Assembly: GCF_000721605.1 (NCBI RefSeq)
Contig: NZ_JOIZ01000006.1
Span: forward strand, 186,001-250,000
Direction of reading: 5' to 3'
Source: Streptomyces sp. NRRL S-37
Lineage (GTDB): Bacteria > Actinomycetota > Actinomycetes > Streptomycetales > Streptomycetaceae
Length of the DNA stretch: 64,000 nucleotides
The notes beneath the pieces were generated by a model. That model had not been told where the DNA came from. It did not search any database and saw only the letters and a program-made list of their open reading frames with translations. Of this stretch, positions 18,018 through 26,154 are shown piece after piece. Each line of letters begins with the position of its first letter. Positions within the stretch are counted from its first letter, which is position 1. A program made the position numbers and the translations under genes.

Positions 18018-18232
18018 GGCCGCCACTCCTTTCCGCGCGGGGTCTTTCGTTGCCGTGTACTGCCTGCCGCGTCTGTTATCCGGATTGCCCGCTCGGGTGG
18101 GCTTCAGGCTAGCCCGTACCGATCATCCGTGCGCCGGCGACCGGTCCGGACGGACTGGCTCCGCCCCGTCCACCCGGCCCCGGTACCCTGCGGTACGCCG
18201 TTCAGGTCCCCCGTCAGAGAGGCAGCCCACCT

Positions 18233-18988
18233 GTGATTCCGATCTACCGGGGCCGTTCCCGCAGGGCCGTGCTGGCCGGCGCCGTGTGCGCGCTGCTCGT
18301 GACGGGGACGGTGCTCACGGGATGCTCCGAGGATCCGAATGAGGGCACCAACGGTGTCGGCAGACTGCCCGCCGACCAGATCCGGAGCAGAGCCCAGAAG
18401 GCCGCCGAGTCGGCCGGCACCGTACGGCTGCACGGCACCGTGGTCACCAGCGGACGCACGTACACGCTGGACATGCGGCTGAAGGAGGAGGGCGGCATCG
18501 GCTCGGTCACCACCGAGGGCGAGACGTTTCGCCTGCTGCGGGTCGACGACGAGCTGTACCTGAAGGCCGGTGCCGAGTTCTGGGGGCACGAGGACGGTGA
18601 GGCGGACGACGGCAAGGCGGACGCGGCGGCGGCCGGCAAGCTCGCCGAGAAGTATGTGAAGGTGCCGCAGGACGATCCGTCGTACAAGAAGTTCATCGGC
18701 TTCGCGGACAAGAATGTCCTCCTCGACGGTCTGCTGACCCTGCACGGCGAACTGGCCACGGACGGCCACCACGAGCAGTCGGGCGTCCGCACCATCCGCG
18801 TCACCGGCGACGAGGGGGCGGGCGGCACCCTGGACGTCTCCCTGGAGGGCAAGCCGTACCCGGTGCGCCTGGTGCGCGCCGGCAAGGCGGGCACCCTCAC
18901 CTTCTCCTCCTGGGGCACCGACTTCGACCTGAAGGAACCGGCCAAGGACGAGACCCTCGACTACGGCAAGCAGCTCCCGACGTCCTGA
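18233..18988 (+). CDS. Secreted lipoprotein (LppX/LprG-like)
   Basis: 251 residues with a lipoprotein signal: RRAVLAGAVCALLVTGTVLTGC, lipidated cysteine about residue 31. The mature part begins with an acidic linker, then AEGTVRLHG-type strands and LDMRLKEEGGIGSVTTEGETFRLL, which suggest the half-barrel seen in LppX/LprG/LolA-like lipoproteins; this assignment is tentative. GTG 18233 is the start with GAGAGG upstream. It stands alone between the divergent MgtE-like gene and a convergent gene. Confidence 0.72.
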   Translation: MIPIYRGRSRRAVLAGAVCALLVTGTVLTGCSEDPNEGTNGVGRLPADQIRSRAQKAAESAGTVRLHGTVVTSGRTYTLDMRLKEEGGIGSVTTEGETFRLLRVDDELYLKAGAEFWGHEDGEADDGKADAAAAGKLAEKYVKVPQDDPSYKKFIGFADKNVLLDGLLTLHGELATDGHHEQSGVRTIRVTGDEGAGGTLDVSLEGKPYPVRLVRAGKAGTLTFSSWGTDFDLKEPAKDETLDYGKQLPTS

Positions 18989-19090
18989 GGAGCGCCGTCC
19001 GGGCCGGGCCCGCCCCGGGCGACGGCGCGCCCTCGTTGAGGGGGGCGCGTGCCGGGGCCCGCGCCCCCGGCCGGATCCGCACGGCACCCC

Positions 19091-19606
19091 TCAGGCCCGC
19101 CGCTTCCTGTTCTTGAGCAGCAGTCGGGGCAGTCCCGCCGGGACGGGGTGCCGGGTCGTCGCCGGTGTCGGCAGGGGGGACTCGGCCAGGGAGCCGTCGG
19201 GGAGCGGAGCCGTCGCCCCGGTCGGCTCCAGGCGCAGGACGCGGCACTCGCGGGCCCAGCGCCCGGTCATCGCCTCGCCGTCGGGCGCGTTGAGCCGCTT
19301 GCCCTTGAGGTCGGCGACCGCCGCCTCCCACTCCTCGGAGCCCGGCGGCAGTTCCACGACCGTCGCCGTCCAGGAGACCAGCCGGCCGCCCTTGTCCTTG
19401 CTGCGGACCGTCACCTCGACGGAGGCGCCGTCGGCCAGCCCCGGCAGCGGCTGCTCCCCGGGCCCGTCGCCGACCACGCACGCGGCACCCTCGTGCCACA
19501 CGTGCCACAGCGCACGGGCCGCGGCGCCGGGTCCCTTGACCCAGACGAGGCCGGACTTCTTCGTGGCCTCCTCGATGAGGGCCCGGTCGAGCAGCGCACT
19601 TGTCAT
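19091..19606 (-). CDS. Hypothetical protein, possible flavin-reductase-like split barrel
   Basis: 171 residues, no signal peptide, soluble. The central part (SGLVWVKGPGAAARALWHVWHEGAACVVGDGPGEQPLPGL) and following strands resemble pyridoxamine-phosphate-oxidase-like split barrels, but the match is weak. The C-terminus is basic and proline-rich (LPRLLLKNRKRRA). ATG 19606 is the natural start. Same strand as corA upstream, 32 nt away, so perhaps cotranscribed. Confidence 0.65.
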   Translation of the reverse strand: MTSALLDRALIEEATKKSGLVWVKGPGAAARALWHVWHEGAACVVGDGPGEQPLPGLADGASVEVTVRSKDKGGRLVSWTATVVELPPGSEEWEAAVADLKGKRLNAPDGEAMTGRWARECRVLRLEPTGATAPLPDGSLAESPLPTPATTRHPVPAGLPRLLLKNRKRRA

Positions 19607-19638
19607 GGGCCCAGCCTATCCAGGCGCTCCCGGGGCGC

Positions 19639-20760
19639 TCAGAGCCAGCCGTTGCGCTTCAGGGTGCGGTGGATGCCCAGACAGATGGCCACCGTGACAC
19701 TGAGGATCACCGGGTAGCCGTACCTCCAGTGGGTCTCCGGCATGTAGTCGAAGTTCATCCCGTACACCCCGCACACCATCGTCGGTACGGCGATGATCGC
19801 GGCCCACGAGGTGATCTTCCGCATGTCCTCGTTCTGCGCCACGGACGCCTGGGCGAGGTTGGCCTGGAGGATGGAGTTCAGCAGTTCGTCGAAGCCGATG
19901 ACCTGCTCCTGCACCCGGGCCAGGTGGTCGGCCACGTCCCGGAAGTACTTCTGGATGTCCGGGTCGACCAGCCGCATCGGCCGCTCGCTCAGCAACTGCA
20001 TCGGCCGCAGCAGCGGCGACACGGCCCGCTTGAACTCCAGGACCTCACGCTTGAGTTGGTAGATCCGCCCGGCGTCGGTGCCGCGCGGGGAGCCCTTGCG
20101 GCCCGGCGAGAACACCTCCGTCTCGACCTCGTCGATGTCGTCCTGCACCGCGTCGGCCACCGCGATGTAGCCGTCCACCACATGGTCGGCGATGGCGTGC
20201 AGCACCGCCGAGGGGCCCTTGGCCAGCAGTTCGGGGTCGTCCTGGAGGCGGTGCCTGAGGGCCCGCAGGGAGCCCTGCCCGCCGTGCCGGACGGTGATGA
20301 GGAAGTCCCGGCCGGTGAAGCACATCACCTCACCGGTCTCGACGACCTCGTTGCTGGCGGAGAGTTCGTCGTGGTCGACGTAGTGGACGGTCTTGAAGAC
20401 CGTGAACAGGGAGTCGTCGTAGCGCTCCAGCTTGGGCCGCTGATGGGCCTGGACGGCGTCCTCCACGGCCAGCGGGTGCAGGCCGAACTCCCGCGCGATC
20501 CCGGCGAATTCGGCCTCGTTCGGCTCGTGCAGACCGATCCACACGAAGCCTCCGTCGCGGCGCACCAGCCGCATCGCCTCGTGCGGGGTGAGCGGGCCGT
20601 TCTCGGCCGGCAGGCGGCGGCCGTCGCGGTAGACGGCGCAGTCGACGACGGCGGTGGTCGTCGCGGGGTCGCGGGTGGTGTCGTACGGGCCGCTCTCCTT
20701 GCGCAGCGGGACACGGGAGGAGGGACGGACCACGGCGCGCAGGTCGCGGATCATCGACAT
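19639..20760 (-). CDS. corA: CorA-family Mg2+/Co2+ transporter
   Basis: 373 residues. A large cytoplasmic domain is followed by two C-terminal transmembrane helices. The YGMNF signature (about residue 325) sits at the end of the first helix, and a basic C-terminal tail (LKRNGWL) follows. The long stalk helix contains LLSERPMRLVDPDIQKYFRDVADHL. ATG 20760 (MSM) is chosen with GGAGCCCGCC upstream; the frame extends to 21060. M. tuberculosis corA (Rv1239c) lies in the same block. With the nearby MgtE-like gene it indicates a magnesium theme. Confidence 0.9.
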   Translation of the reverse strand: MSMIRDLRAVVRPSSRVPLRKESGPYDTTRDPATTTAVVDCAVYRDGRRLPAENGPLTPHEAMRLVRRDGGFVWIGLHEPNEAEFAGIAREFGLHPLAVEDAVQAHQRPKLERYDDSLFTVFKTVHYVDHDELSASNEVVETGEVMCFTGRDFLITVRHGGQGSLRALRHRLQDDPELLAKGPSAVLHAIADHVVDGYIAVADAVQDDIDEVETEVFSPGRKGSPRGTDAGRIYQLKREVLEFKRAVSPLLRPMQLLSERPMRLVDPDIQKYFRDVADHLARVQEQVIGFDELLNSILQANLAQASVAQNEDMRKITSWAAIIAVPTMVCGVYGMNFDYMPETHWRYGYPVILSVTVAICLGIHRTLKRNGWL

Positions 20761-21257
20761 GGCGGGCTCCTTCGCGGGCGGGCAACGAAAGGCGCCGGAA
20801 CGACGGGTGGAACAACCCGGAATGAGGACGTCCTGGACTGCGGATGTTTGGCGCGTCCACAAAGCGGGGAGCACCGCACCGTCGCGGTGGCGGGCTTCGT
20901 CGCTGATACAGCTACTGGGGCAGATCAGGCGGAACGAAACAAAGTGCTCTTCCGATGAAGACGCGCGAACGAAAGGCGGGAGCCAGACAGGAGCAGCTAC
21001 ATCAGAGGGCGGAAGAGCGGGTGCTACTGCACGGTCGACTTCGGTCCATGCCAGCCCCACCTCCTCCGGCCGGTCCCTCGTAAGGGACGATTTACAATCC
21101 CCTCGGGGATTCCTCCCTCTGGACGGGGAGTGTCACACAGGCGTTCGGGACGATCGGACGCTTCTGCGTGCTGCCCGAACCACCGGCCAAGCGTATCAGC
21201 CGACTGCCATGTCAAGGCTCTGCTTTGCCCGGTACTGACGAGTTCTATGCTCGCCGC
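20761..21257. other. Divergent intergenic region with twin hairpins
   Basis: No gene is seen in these 497 bases between corA (minus) and the SUFU-domain gene (plus). Two perfect small hairpins are adjacent: GTCCCT-CGTA-AGGGAC (21073-21088) and AATCCCC-TC-GGGGATT (21096-21111). They lie about 310-350 nt upstream of corA, where they could belong to a long 5' leader, or 150 nt upstream of the other gene. No match to the known magnesium (M-box) leader was recognised by eye. Confidence 0.4.
21224..21257 (+). promoter_or_regulatory. Leaderless promoter of the SUFU-domain gene
   Basis: TTTGCC (21224-21229), 16-nt spacer, TATGCT (21246-21251), then 6 nt to the ATG at 21258. No ribosome-binding site is present. 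Confidence 0.5.
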
Positions 21258-21842
21258 ATGGCTGATGTTCTTCCTCTGGTCGAGGCCCGGTTGCGTACGA
21301 CGCTGGGCGAACCGGACGCCCGCGCGGCGGTCACCTTCCTGGGCACGGACCGCATCGAGGTGCTGCGCTTCCACGAGGGCGACCTCGTGCGCTACGCCAC
21401 CCTCGGCATGTCCGCGCAGCCCATGACCGACCCCACGGCGGTGATCGCGGACCCGGTCAAGGGGCCGCGCGCCGAGCTGGTGCTGTCCGTCCGGGGCGGC
21501 GCGGCCGACACCGACAAGGTGCTCCGCCCGCTCGCCGTGCTCGCCGCGTCCCCGCAGGTCGAGGGCGTGGTCGTGGCCCCGGGCGCCTCGCTGGACGTGG
21601 GTGAACCGCTGTGGCCCGGTGCCCCGTTCACCTCGGTACTGGTCGCCGAGCCGGGCGGACTGGTGGAGGACCTGGAGCTCGACGAGCCCCTGGACCCCGT
21701 ACGGTTCCTGCCGCTGCTGCCGATGACCCCGAACGAGGCCGCCTGGAAGCGGGTGCACGGCGCCCAGGCCCTCCAGGAACGCTGGCTGAACCAGGGAACG
21801 GACCTGCGGGATCCGTCCCGCGGGTCCGTGCCGCTGGAGTGA
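21258..21842 (+). CDS. Suppressor-of-fused domain protein
   Basis: 194 residues matching the bacterial SUFU-domain proteins recalled from Streptomyces: residues 1-130 hold strands around VTFLGTDRIEVLRF, LVRYATLGMSAQPM and AELVLSVRG, and the end contains LPLLPMTPNEAAWKRVHG, a typical SUFU C-terminal segment. Soluble. Bacterial SUFU proteins are often immunity or regulatory proteins, but no toxin gene is adjacent, so no function is claimed. Start ATG 21258 is supported by a -10 box 6 nt upstream. Confidence 0.75.
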   Translation: MADVLPLVEARLRTTLGEPDARAAVTFLGTDRIEVLRFHEGDLVRYATLGMSAQPMTDPTAVIADPVKGPRAELVLSVRGGAADTDKVLRPLAVLAASPQVEGVVVAPGASLDVGEPLWPGAPFTSVLVAEPGGLVEDLELDEPLDPVRFLPLLPMTPNEAAWKRVHGAQALQERWLNQGTDLRDPSRGSVPLE

Positions 21843-21872
21843 GTGAGGTCACCAACACGCTCCGGGTTCCGG

Positions 21873-23108
21873 TCAGTTGGCGAAGACGGTGACGCCGTCC
21901 TCGGCGGCGTGGCGCGGCTGGAGCTCCTCGGTCTCGTGGACGAGCGCCCGGCGCCGTACGACGACCACCAGCGCGCCCAGCACCGCCGTGACCGCCGCGA
22001 CCACGAACGGGACGTGGACGTCGGTCCACTCCTCGATCTTCGGCGCGAAGAAGGGCGCGGCGGCCGCCGCGAACCAGCGCACGAAGTTGTAGCCGGCGCT
22101 CGCCACCGGCCGGGGCGCGTCCGACACCCCGAGCGCCAGCTCGGTGTAGACCGTGTTGTTCACGCCGATGAGGGCGCCGGACAGGACGGTGCAGACGACG
22201 GCGGTGGTGTGGTCGCCGTAGCCGAGGACGAGCACGTCCGCCGCGAGCAGCAGCAGCGAGCCGCCCAGCACCTTCAGCGAGCCGAACCGCTTCTGCAGCC
22301 GGGGTGCCACGAGCACCGAGAAGACGGCGAGCAGCACGCCCCAGGCGAAGAACACCGCGCCCGACCGGTACGGGGACATGTCCAGCACGAACGGCGTGAA
22401 GGCCAGCACGGTGAAGAACGTGTAGTTGTAGAAGAACGCCGAGACCGCCGCGGACGCCAGTCCGCCGTGCCCGAGCGCCCTGAGCGGGTCGAGCAGCGAG
22501 GTCCTGCGGGCCGGCTTCGGCTGTTCCCTCAGGAACACCGCGATGCACAGGAAGCCGACCGCCATCAGAACGGCCGTACCGAAGAACGGGTAGCGCCAGC
22601 TCGCGTCGCCGAGCAGCGCGCCCACCAGCGGCCCGCAGGCCATGCCGAGGCCGAGGGCGGACTCGTACAGCAGGATGGCCGCCGCGCTGCCGCCCGCCGC
22701 CGCGCCGACGATGACCGCGAGGGCCGTGGAGACGAACAGCGCGTTGCCGAGGCCCCAGCCCGCCCGGAAGCCGACCAGCTCGCCGACCGATCCCGAGGTG
22801 CCGGACAGTCCGGCGAAGACCACGACGAGCGCGAGTCCGAGCAGCAGGGTCTTCCGCCCGCCGACGCGGCTGGAGACGAAGCCGGTCACCAGCATCGCGA
22901 GCGCGGTGATGAGGAAGTACGAGGTGAAGAGCAGGGAGACCTGCCCGGCGGTGGCGTCGAGGCCCTTGGCGATGGAGGGCAGGATCGGGTCGACGAGCCC
23001 GATCCCCATGAAGGCGACGACGGACGCGCCGGCCGTCGCCCACACGGACTTCGGCTGGCGGAGGATGCCGCCCGATCCCGTGTCGAAGGGGTCGTTGGGG
23101 TCGTCCAT
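21873..23108 (-). CDS. MFS transporter, probable drug exporter
   Basis: 411 residues with about 12 hydrophobic segments. The first loop holds the major-facilitator signature in modified form (SSRVGGRKTLLLG, about 79-91), and FRAGWGLGNALF plus the motif-C-like ESALGLGMACGPLVGALLG are present. The middle cytoplasmic loop is REQPKPARRTSLLD. ATG 23108 starts the conserved part. A 16-nt AT-rich palindrome lies about 50 nt upstream, indicating repression by a MarR- or TetR-type regulator, but no regulator gene is adjacent. Substrate unknown. Confidence 0.85.
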   Translation of the reverse strand: MDDPNDPFDTGSGGILRQPKSVWATAGASVVAFMGIGLVDPILPSIAKGLDATAGQVSLLFTSYFLITALAMLVTGFVSSRVGGRKTLLLGLALVVVFAGLSGTSGSVGELVGFRAGWGLGNALFVSTALAVIVGAAAGGSAAAILLYESALGLGMACGPLVGALLGDASWRYPFFGTAVLMAVGFLCIAVFLREQPKPARRTSLLDPLRALGHGGLASAAVSAFFYNYTFFTVLAFTPFVLDMSPYRSGAVFFAWGVLLAVFSVLVAPRLQKRFGSLKVLGGSLLLLAADVLVLGYGDHTTAVVCTVLSGALIGVNNTVYTELALGVSDAPRPVASAGYNFVRWFAAAAAPFFAPKIEEWTDVHVPFVVAAVTAVLGALVVVVRRRALVHETEELQPRHAAEDGVTVFAN

Positions 23109-23156
23109 GGGTGCTCCAATCCCGGACAGAGAGCTGTGATTGGGTCGTACACACAA

Positions 23157-23172
23157 TAGCTTAGCTAAGCTA
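23157..23172. promoter_or_regulatory. Palindromic operator upstream of the MFS gene
   Basis: TAGCTTAGCTAAGCTA is a perfect 16-nt inverted repeat in an otherwise GC-rich region. The surrounding bases (TTAGCTAAGCTAATTAA) are unusually AT-rich. Size and symmetry fit a MarR-family operator (inference). Confidence 0.6.
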
Positions 23173-23270
23173 ATTAATGCAATCTACATCTAGTTCCTCA
23201 CGTGGCCGGTTCCGCCCGGACGGGTGATCGTCCTTGACGTGGCGCGGCCGGGGTAGGACCGTGGGGCCCT

Positions 23271-23912
23271 ATGAGGGGCGAACCCAGTTGCCCGAAGTGT
23301 GGTGGCCGGGTCAGGGCTCCCGGCCTCTTCTCGGATGCCTGGCAGTGCGCTGCACACGGCACCGTGCACCCGATGCAGCCCGTGATACCGCCGAGCGTCG
23401 AGGCCCTCGAAGTCGCCGTGCGCCGCGCGAAGGTGCCGGTGTGGATGCCGTGGCCGCTGCCGGTGGGCTGGCTGTTCACGGGTGTGGCCAGCGCGGGCGA
23501 CGATCGCAGCGGGGGCCGGGCGACCGCCGTCGCGTGCACCGGGCCGGGGCCACTCGGCGGCATGGGCGAGCTCATCCTGGTCGCCGAGGAGCTCGGCGTG
23601 GGCCTCGGCGCGCGGTACGCGGGCGTCGACGGCCCGGACCCGGGGCCGTACATGAACGTCGAGAAGCCGCCCCAGGCCAAGGTGCTGGCCGCCGGCCGCC
23701 CGACCCCGCTCTGGCACGTCGCCAAGACGCCGGACGACCGCGCCGTCTTCGCGGGCGAGGCGCTCGGGATGTGGCTGTGGGCGGTGGTGTGGCCGGAACA
23801 GTCCGGGCTGCTGATGTACGACGAACTGGTCCTCGCCGACCTGCGGGACGCGGGGGCCGAGGTGGAGCTGATGCCCTGCGGGGCGCTGTCACCGCGCCTG
23901 CTGGAGACGTAG
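23271..23912 (+). CDS. DUF6758 family protein with N-terminal zinc ribbon
   Basis: 213 residues. Starts MRGEPSCPKCGGRVRAPG, and a second Cys/His pair (WQCAAHGTVHP, about 30-40) can complete a zinc site. The rest is rich in Gly and Pro with short hydrophobic stretches (ALGMWLWAVVWPEQSGLLMYDEL) but no clear membrane span. Recalled as a conserved Streptomyces family without known function. Ends at the TAG where a tandem-repeat tract begins, so the repeat lies immediately 3'. Confidence 0.72.
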   Translation: MRGEPSCPKCGGRVRAPGLFSDAWQCAAHGTVHPMQPVIPPSVEALEVAVRRAKVPVWMPWPLPVGWLFTGVASAGDDRSGGRATAVACTGPGPLGGMGELILVAEELGVGLGARYAGVDGPDPGPYMNVEKPPQAKVLAAGRPTPLWHVAKTPDDRAVFAGEALGMWLWAVVWPEQSGLLMYDELVLADLRDAGAEVELMPCGALSPRLLET

Positions 23913-24010
23913 GCGTCCGGAGGCGTGGATGCCTGGAGGCGTGACGCCTGGAGGTGCGGACGCCTGGAGGCGTGACACCTGGAGGTGCGGACGCCTGGAG
24001 GCATGGGCGC
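23912..24010. repeat. Short tandem-repeat tract
   Basis: About six degenerate units of 15-16 nt, alternating GCCTGGAGGCGTGAC and GCCTGGAGGTGCGGAC (combined period 31 nt). Fills most of the gap between the DUF6758 and PHP genes. Every unit holds a GGAGG-like core. No protein is assigned. Confidence 0.8.
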
Positions 24011-24125
24011 CGCACAGCGGGCTGGTAGGGGGCGCACAGCGGGTTCGGGTGTGACAGGGGACGTGTGAAAATCCGGTTATCCTGGAGCGTCCCCGTCCGT
24101 CCGTCACCGCTTGGAGTCATGCGTC

Positions 24126-24983
24126 GTGCGTATCGATCTGCACACCCACTCCACCGCGTCCGACGGTACGGACACGCCGGCCGAGCTGGTCCGCAAGGCG
24201 GCCGCCGCCGGTCTCGACGTCATCGCGCTGACCGACCATGACACCACCCGCGGGCACGCCGAGGCGCTCTCCGCGCTCCCGGCGGGACTCACCGTGGTCC
24301 CCGGAGCGGAACTCTCCTGCCGGCTCGACGGCGTCAGCATGCACATGCTGGCCTACCTCTTCGACCCCGAGGAGCCCGCGCTGCTCGCCGAGCGCGAGCT
24401 GGTCCGGGACGACCGGGTGCCGCGGGCCCAGGGCATGATCGCCAAGCTGAACGCGCTGGGCGTGCCGGTCACCTGGGAGCAGGTGGCGCGGATCGCCGGT
24501 GACGGCTCGGTGGGCCGTCCGCACGTGGCCAGCGCGCTCGTCGAGCTGGGCGTCGTACCCACCGTGAACGACGCGTTCACCCGGGAGTGGCTGGCCGACG
24601 GCGGCCGGGCCCACATGGAGAAGCACGAGACCGACCCCTTCGAGGCCCTGCGGCTGGTCAAGAACGCGGGCGGGGTCGCCGTCTTCGCGCACCCCGCCGC
24701 GAGCAAGCGGGGCAGGACCGTGCCGGAGTCCGCGATCGCCGAGCTGGCCGAGGCCGGCCTCGACGGCATCGAGGTCGACCACATGGACCACGACCCGGAG
24801 ACCCGGGCGCGGCTGCGCGGCCTCGCGAAGGAACTGGGGCTCCTGGTGACCGGCTCCAGCGACTACCACGGCAGCCGGAAGACCTGCGTCCTCGGCGAGT
24901 TCATGACGGACCCCGAGGTGTACGGCGAGATCACGCGGCGCGCGACCGGGGCGTTCCCGGTGCCGGGGACCGGCGGAGTCTGA
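24126..24983 (+). CDS. PHP-domain metal-dependent phosphoesterase
   Basis: 285 residues. The PHP metal motifs are clear: RIDLHTHSTASDG (about 2-14), ALTDHDTTRG (about 37-46), GAELSC, FAHPAA and the C-terminal SSDYHG (about 241-246). Homologues hydrolyse 3',5'-nucleotides or histidinol phosphate-like substrates; the RNase-AM/TrpH subgroup is the closest by motif order. The GTG at 24126 is preferred over the TTG at 24111 because GGAG at 24113-24116 is 9 nt upstream. Followed by marC 70 nt away. Confidence 0.85.
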   Translation: MRIDLHTHSTASDGTDTPAELVRKAAAAGLDVIALTDHDTTRGHAEALSALPAGLTVVPGAELSCRLDGVSMHMLAYLFDPEEPALLAERELVRDDRVPRAQGMIAKLNALGVPVTWEQVARIAGDGSVGRPHVASALVELGVVPTVNDAFTREWLADGGRAHMEKHETDPFEALRLVKNAGGVAVFAHPAASKRGRTVPESAIAELAEAGLDGIEVDHMDHDPETRARLRGLAKELGLLVTGSSDYHGSRKTCVLGEFMTDPEVYGEITRRATGAFPVPGTGGV

Positions 24984-25053
24984 GGCTTCCCCTTTCCTCC
25001 CCGCACCTTTTCCTCCCCGCACCTTTTTTCACCTGTTCCCCAGCAAGGCTGTC

Positions 25054-25659
25054 ATGCTCGACGTCGCCGTCTTCGGCTCTCTCTTCCTGACCCTTTTCGT
25101 CATCATGGATCCCCCTGGGATCACCCCGATCTTCCTCGCCCTGACCGCCGGCCGGCCGGCCACGATGCAGAAGCGGATGGCCTTCCAGGCCGTCTGTGTG
25201 GCCGGTGGTGTGATCACCGTGTTCGGGCTGCTCGGCCACCAGATCCTCGCCTACCTGCACGTGTCGGTGCCCGCGCTGATGATCGCGGGCGGGCTGCTGC
25301 TCCTGCTGATCGCGCTGGACCTGCTCACCGGCAAGACCGACGAGCCCAAGCAGACCAAGGACGTCAACGTCGCGCTGGTCCCGCTGGGCATGCCGCTGCT
25401 GGCGGGGCCGGGTGCGATCGTGTCGGTCATCCTCGCCGTGCAGAAGGCCGACGGCGTGGGCGGTCAGGTCTCGGTGTGGTCGGCGATCCTCGCCATCCAC
25501 GTCGTGCTGTGGCTGGTGATGCGGTACTCGCTGCTGATCATCCGGGTCATCAAGGACGGCGGCGTGGTGCTGGTGACGCGCCTGGCCGGCATGATGCTCT
25601 CCGCGATCGCCGTGCAGCAGATCATCAACGGCGTCACCCAGGTGATCCGGGGCGGTTGA
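25054..25659 (+). CDS. MarC-family integral membrane protein
   Basis: 201 residues with about six transmembrane segments. The MarC/UPF0056 signature is present: FLTLFVIMDPPGITPIFLALT at the N-terminus and LVPLGMPLLAGPGAIVSVILAV about residues 109-130. The family was once linked to multiple antibiotic resistance in E. coli but has no confirmed transport function. ATG 25054. Followed by a strong terminator shared with the convergent microprotein gene. Confidence 0.85.
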   Translation: MLDVAVFGSLFLTLFVIMDPPGITPIFLALTAGRPATMQKRMAFQAVCVAGGVITVFGLLGHQILAYLHVSVPALMIAGGLLLLLIALDLLTGKTDEPKQTKDVNVALVPLGMPLLAGPGAIVSVILAVQKADGVGGQVSVWSAILAIHVVLWLVMRYSLLIIRVIKDGGVVLVTRLAGMMLSAIAVQQIINGVTQVIRGG

Positions 25660-25677
25660 ACCCGGCACCGGACGCAC

Positions 25678-25711
25678 GGAGCCCCCGTACCGATGGCGGT
25701 ACGGGGGCTCC
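25678..25711. terminator. Bidirectional intrinsic terminator
   Basis: Perfect 14-bp stem GGAGCCCCCGTACC / GGTACGGGGGCTCC with loop GATGGC between marC and the convergent microprotein gene. Confidence 0.8.
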
Positions 25712-25771
25712 ATGGCGTACGTCCTCGGGGCGCCGGCCCGTGCGGCCGGTCGGTGTCCCGCGTGCTGCGCG

Positions 25772-25924
25772 TTATGAGGCCGGGGTGTCGGCCGGGCGGA
25801 TCCACAGGCGCTGCCCGATGGCGGCGGCCTGCTGAACGATGCGGTTGACGGAGGCGGCGTCCACGACGGTGGTGTCCACGGGCGTGCCGTCGACGTCGTC
25901 GAGTCGCATGATTTCGAAGCGCAA
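25772..25924 (-). CDS. Conserved 50-residue microprotein
   Basis: A short gene found by direct reading. It starts with TTG at 25924, preceded by GAAGGGAG at a 7-nt spacing, and ends at TAA. The product begins MRFEIMRLDDVDGTPVDTT and ends WIRPADTPAS. The middle, VVDAASVNRIVQQAAAIGQRL, predicts one amphipathic helix between short strands. Codon use is fully Streptomyces-like, and a near-identical small protein is recalled from other Streptomyces. No signal peptide or membrane span. Function unknown. Confidence 0.75.
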   Translation of the reverse strand: MRFEIMRLDDVDGTPVDTTVVDAASVNRIVQQAAAIGQRLWIRPADTPAS

Positions 25925-26154
25925 GGGGCTTCTCCCTTCGTCTGGTCATCCTCCTGGAGGAGAACTACTCGGTGAGGCGGCGCACGGACCGGTCGGGGCC
26001 GTGTTCCATGACGGGTTCAACGAGATGCGTGAGGCAAACATTCCCTACGCTAAGGAAATTTTTCGATCGACTAAATACTGACCGGTAAGGGTTTCGAAGG
26101 AGACCGACCGGGACCGGTTGTGTTCGTAGCGTGACCACCGGGACAATGGAGATG

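Noticed and set aside
20761..21060. Magnesium M-box riboswitch upstream of corA
   Set aside because: No match to the M-box core was recognised by eye; only simple hairpins are visible.
23912..24010. Possible CRISPR array
   Set aside because: Units are adjacent and degenerate with no unique spacers and no cas genes nearby.
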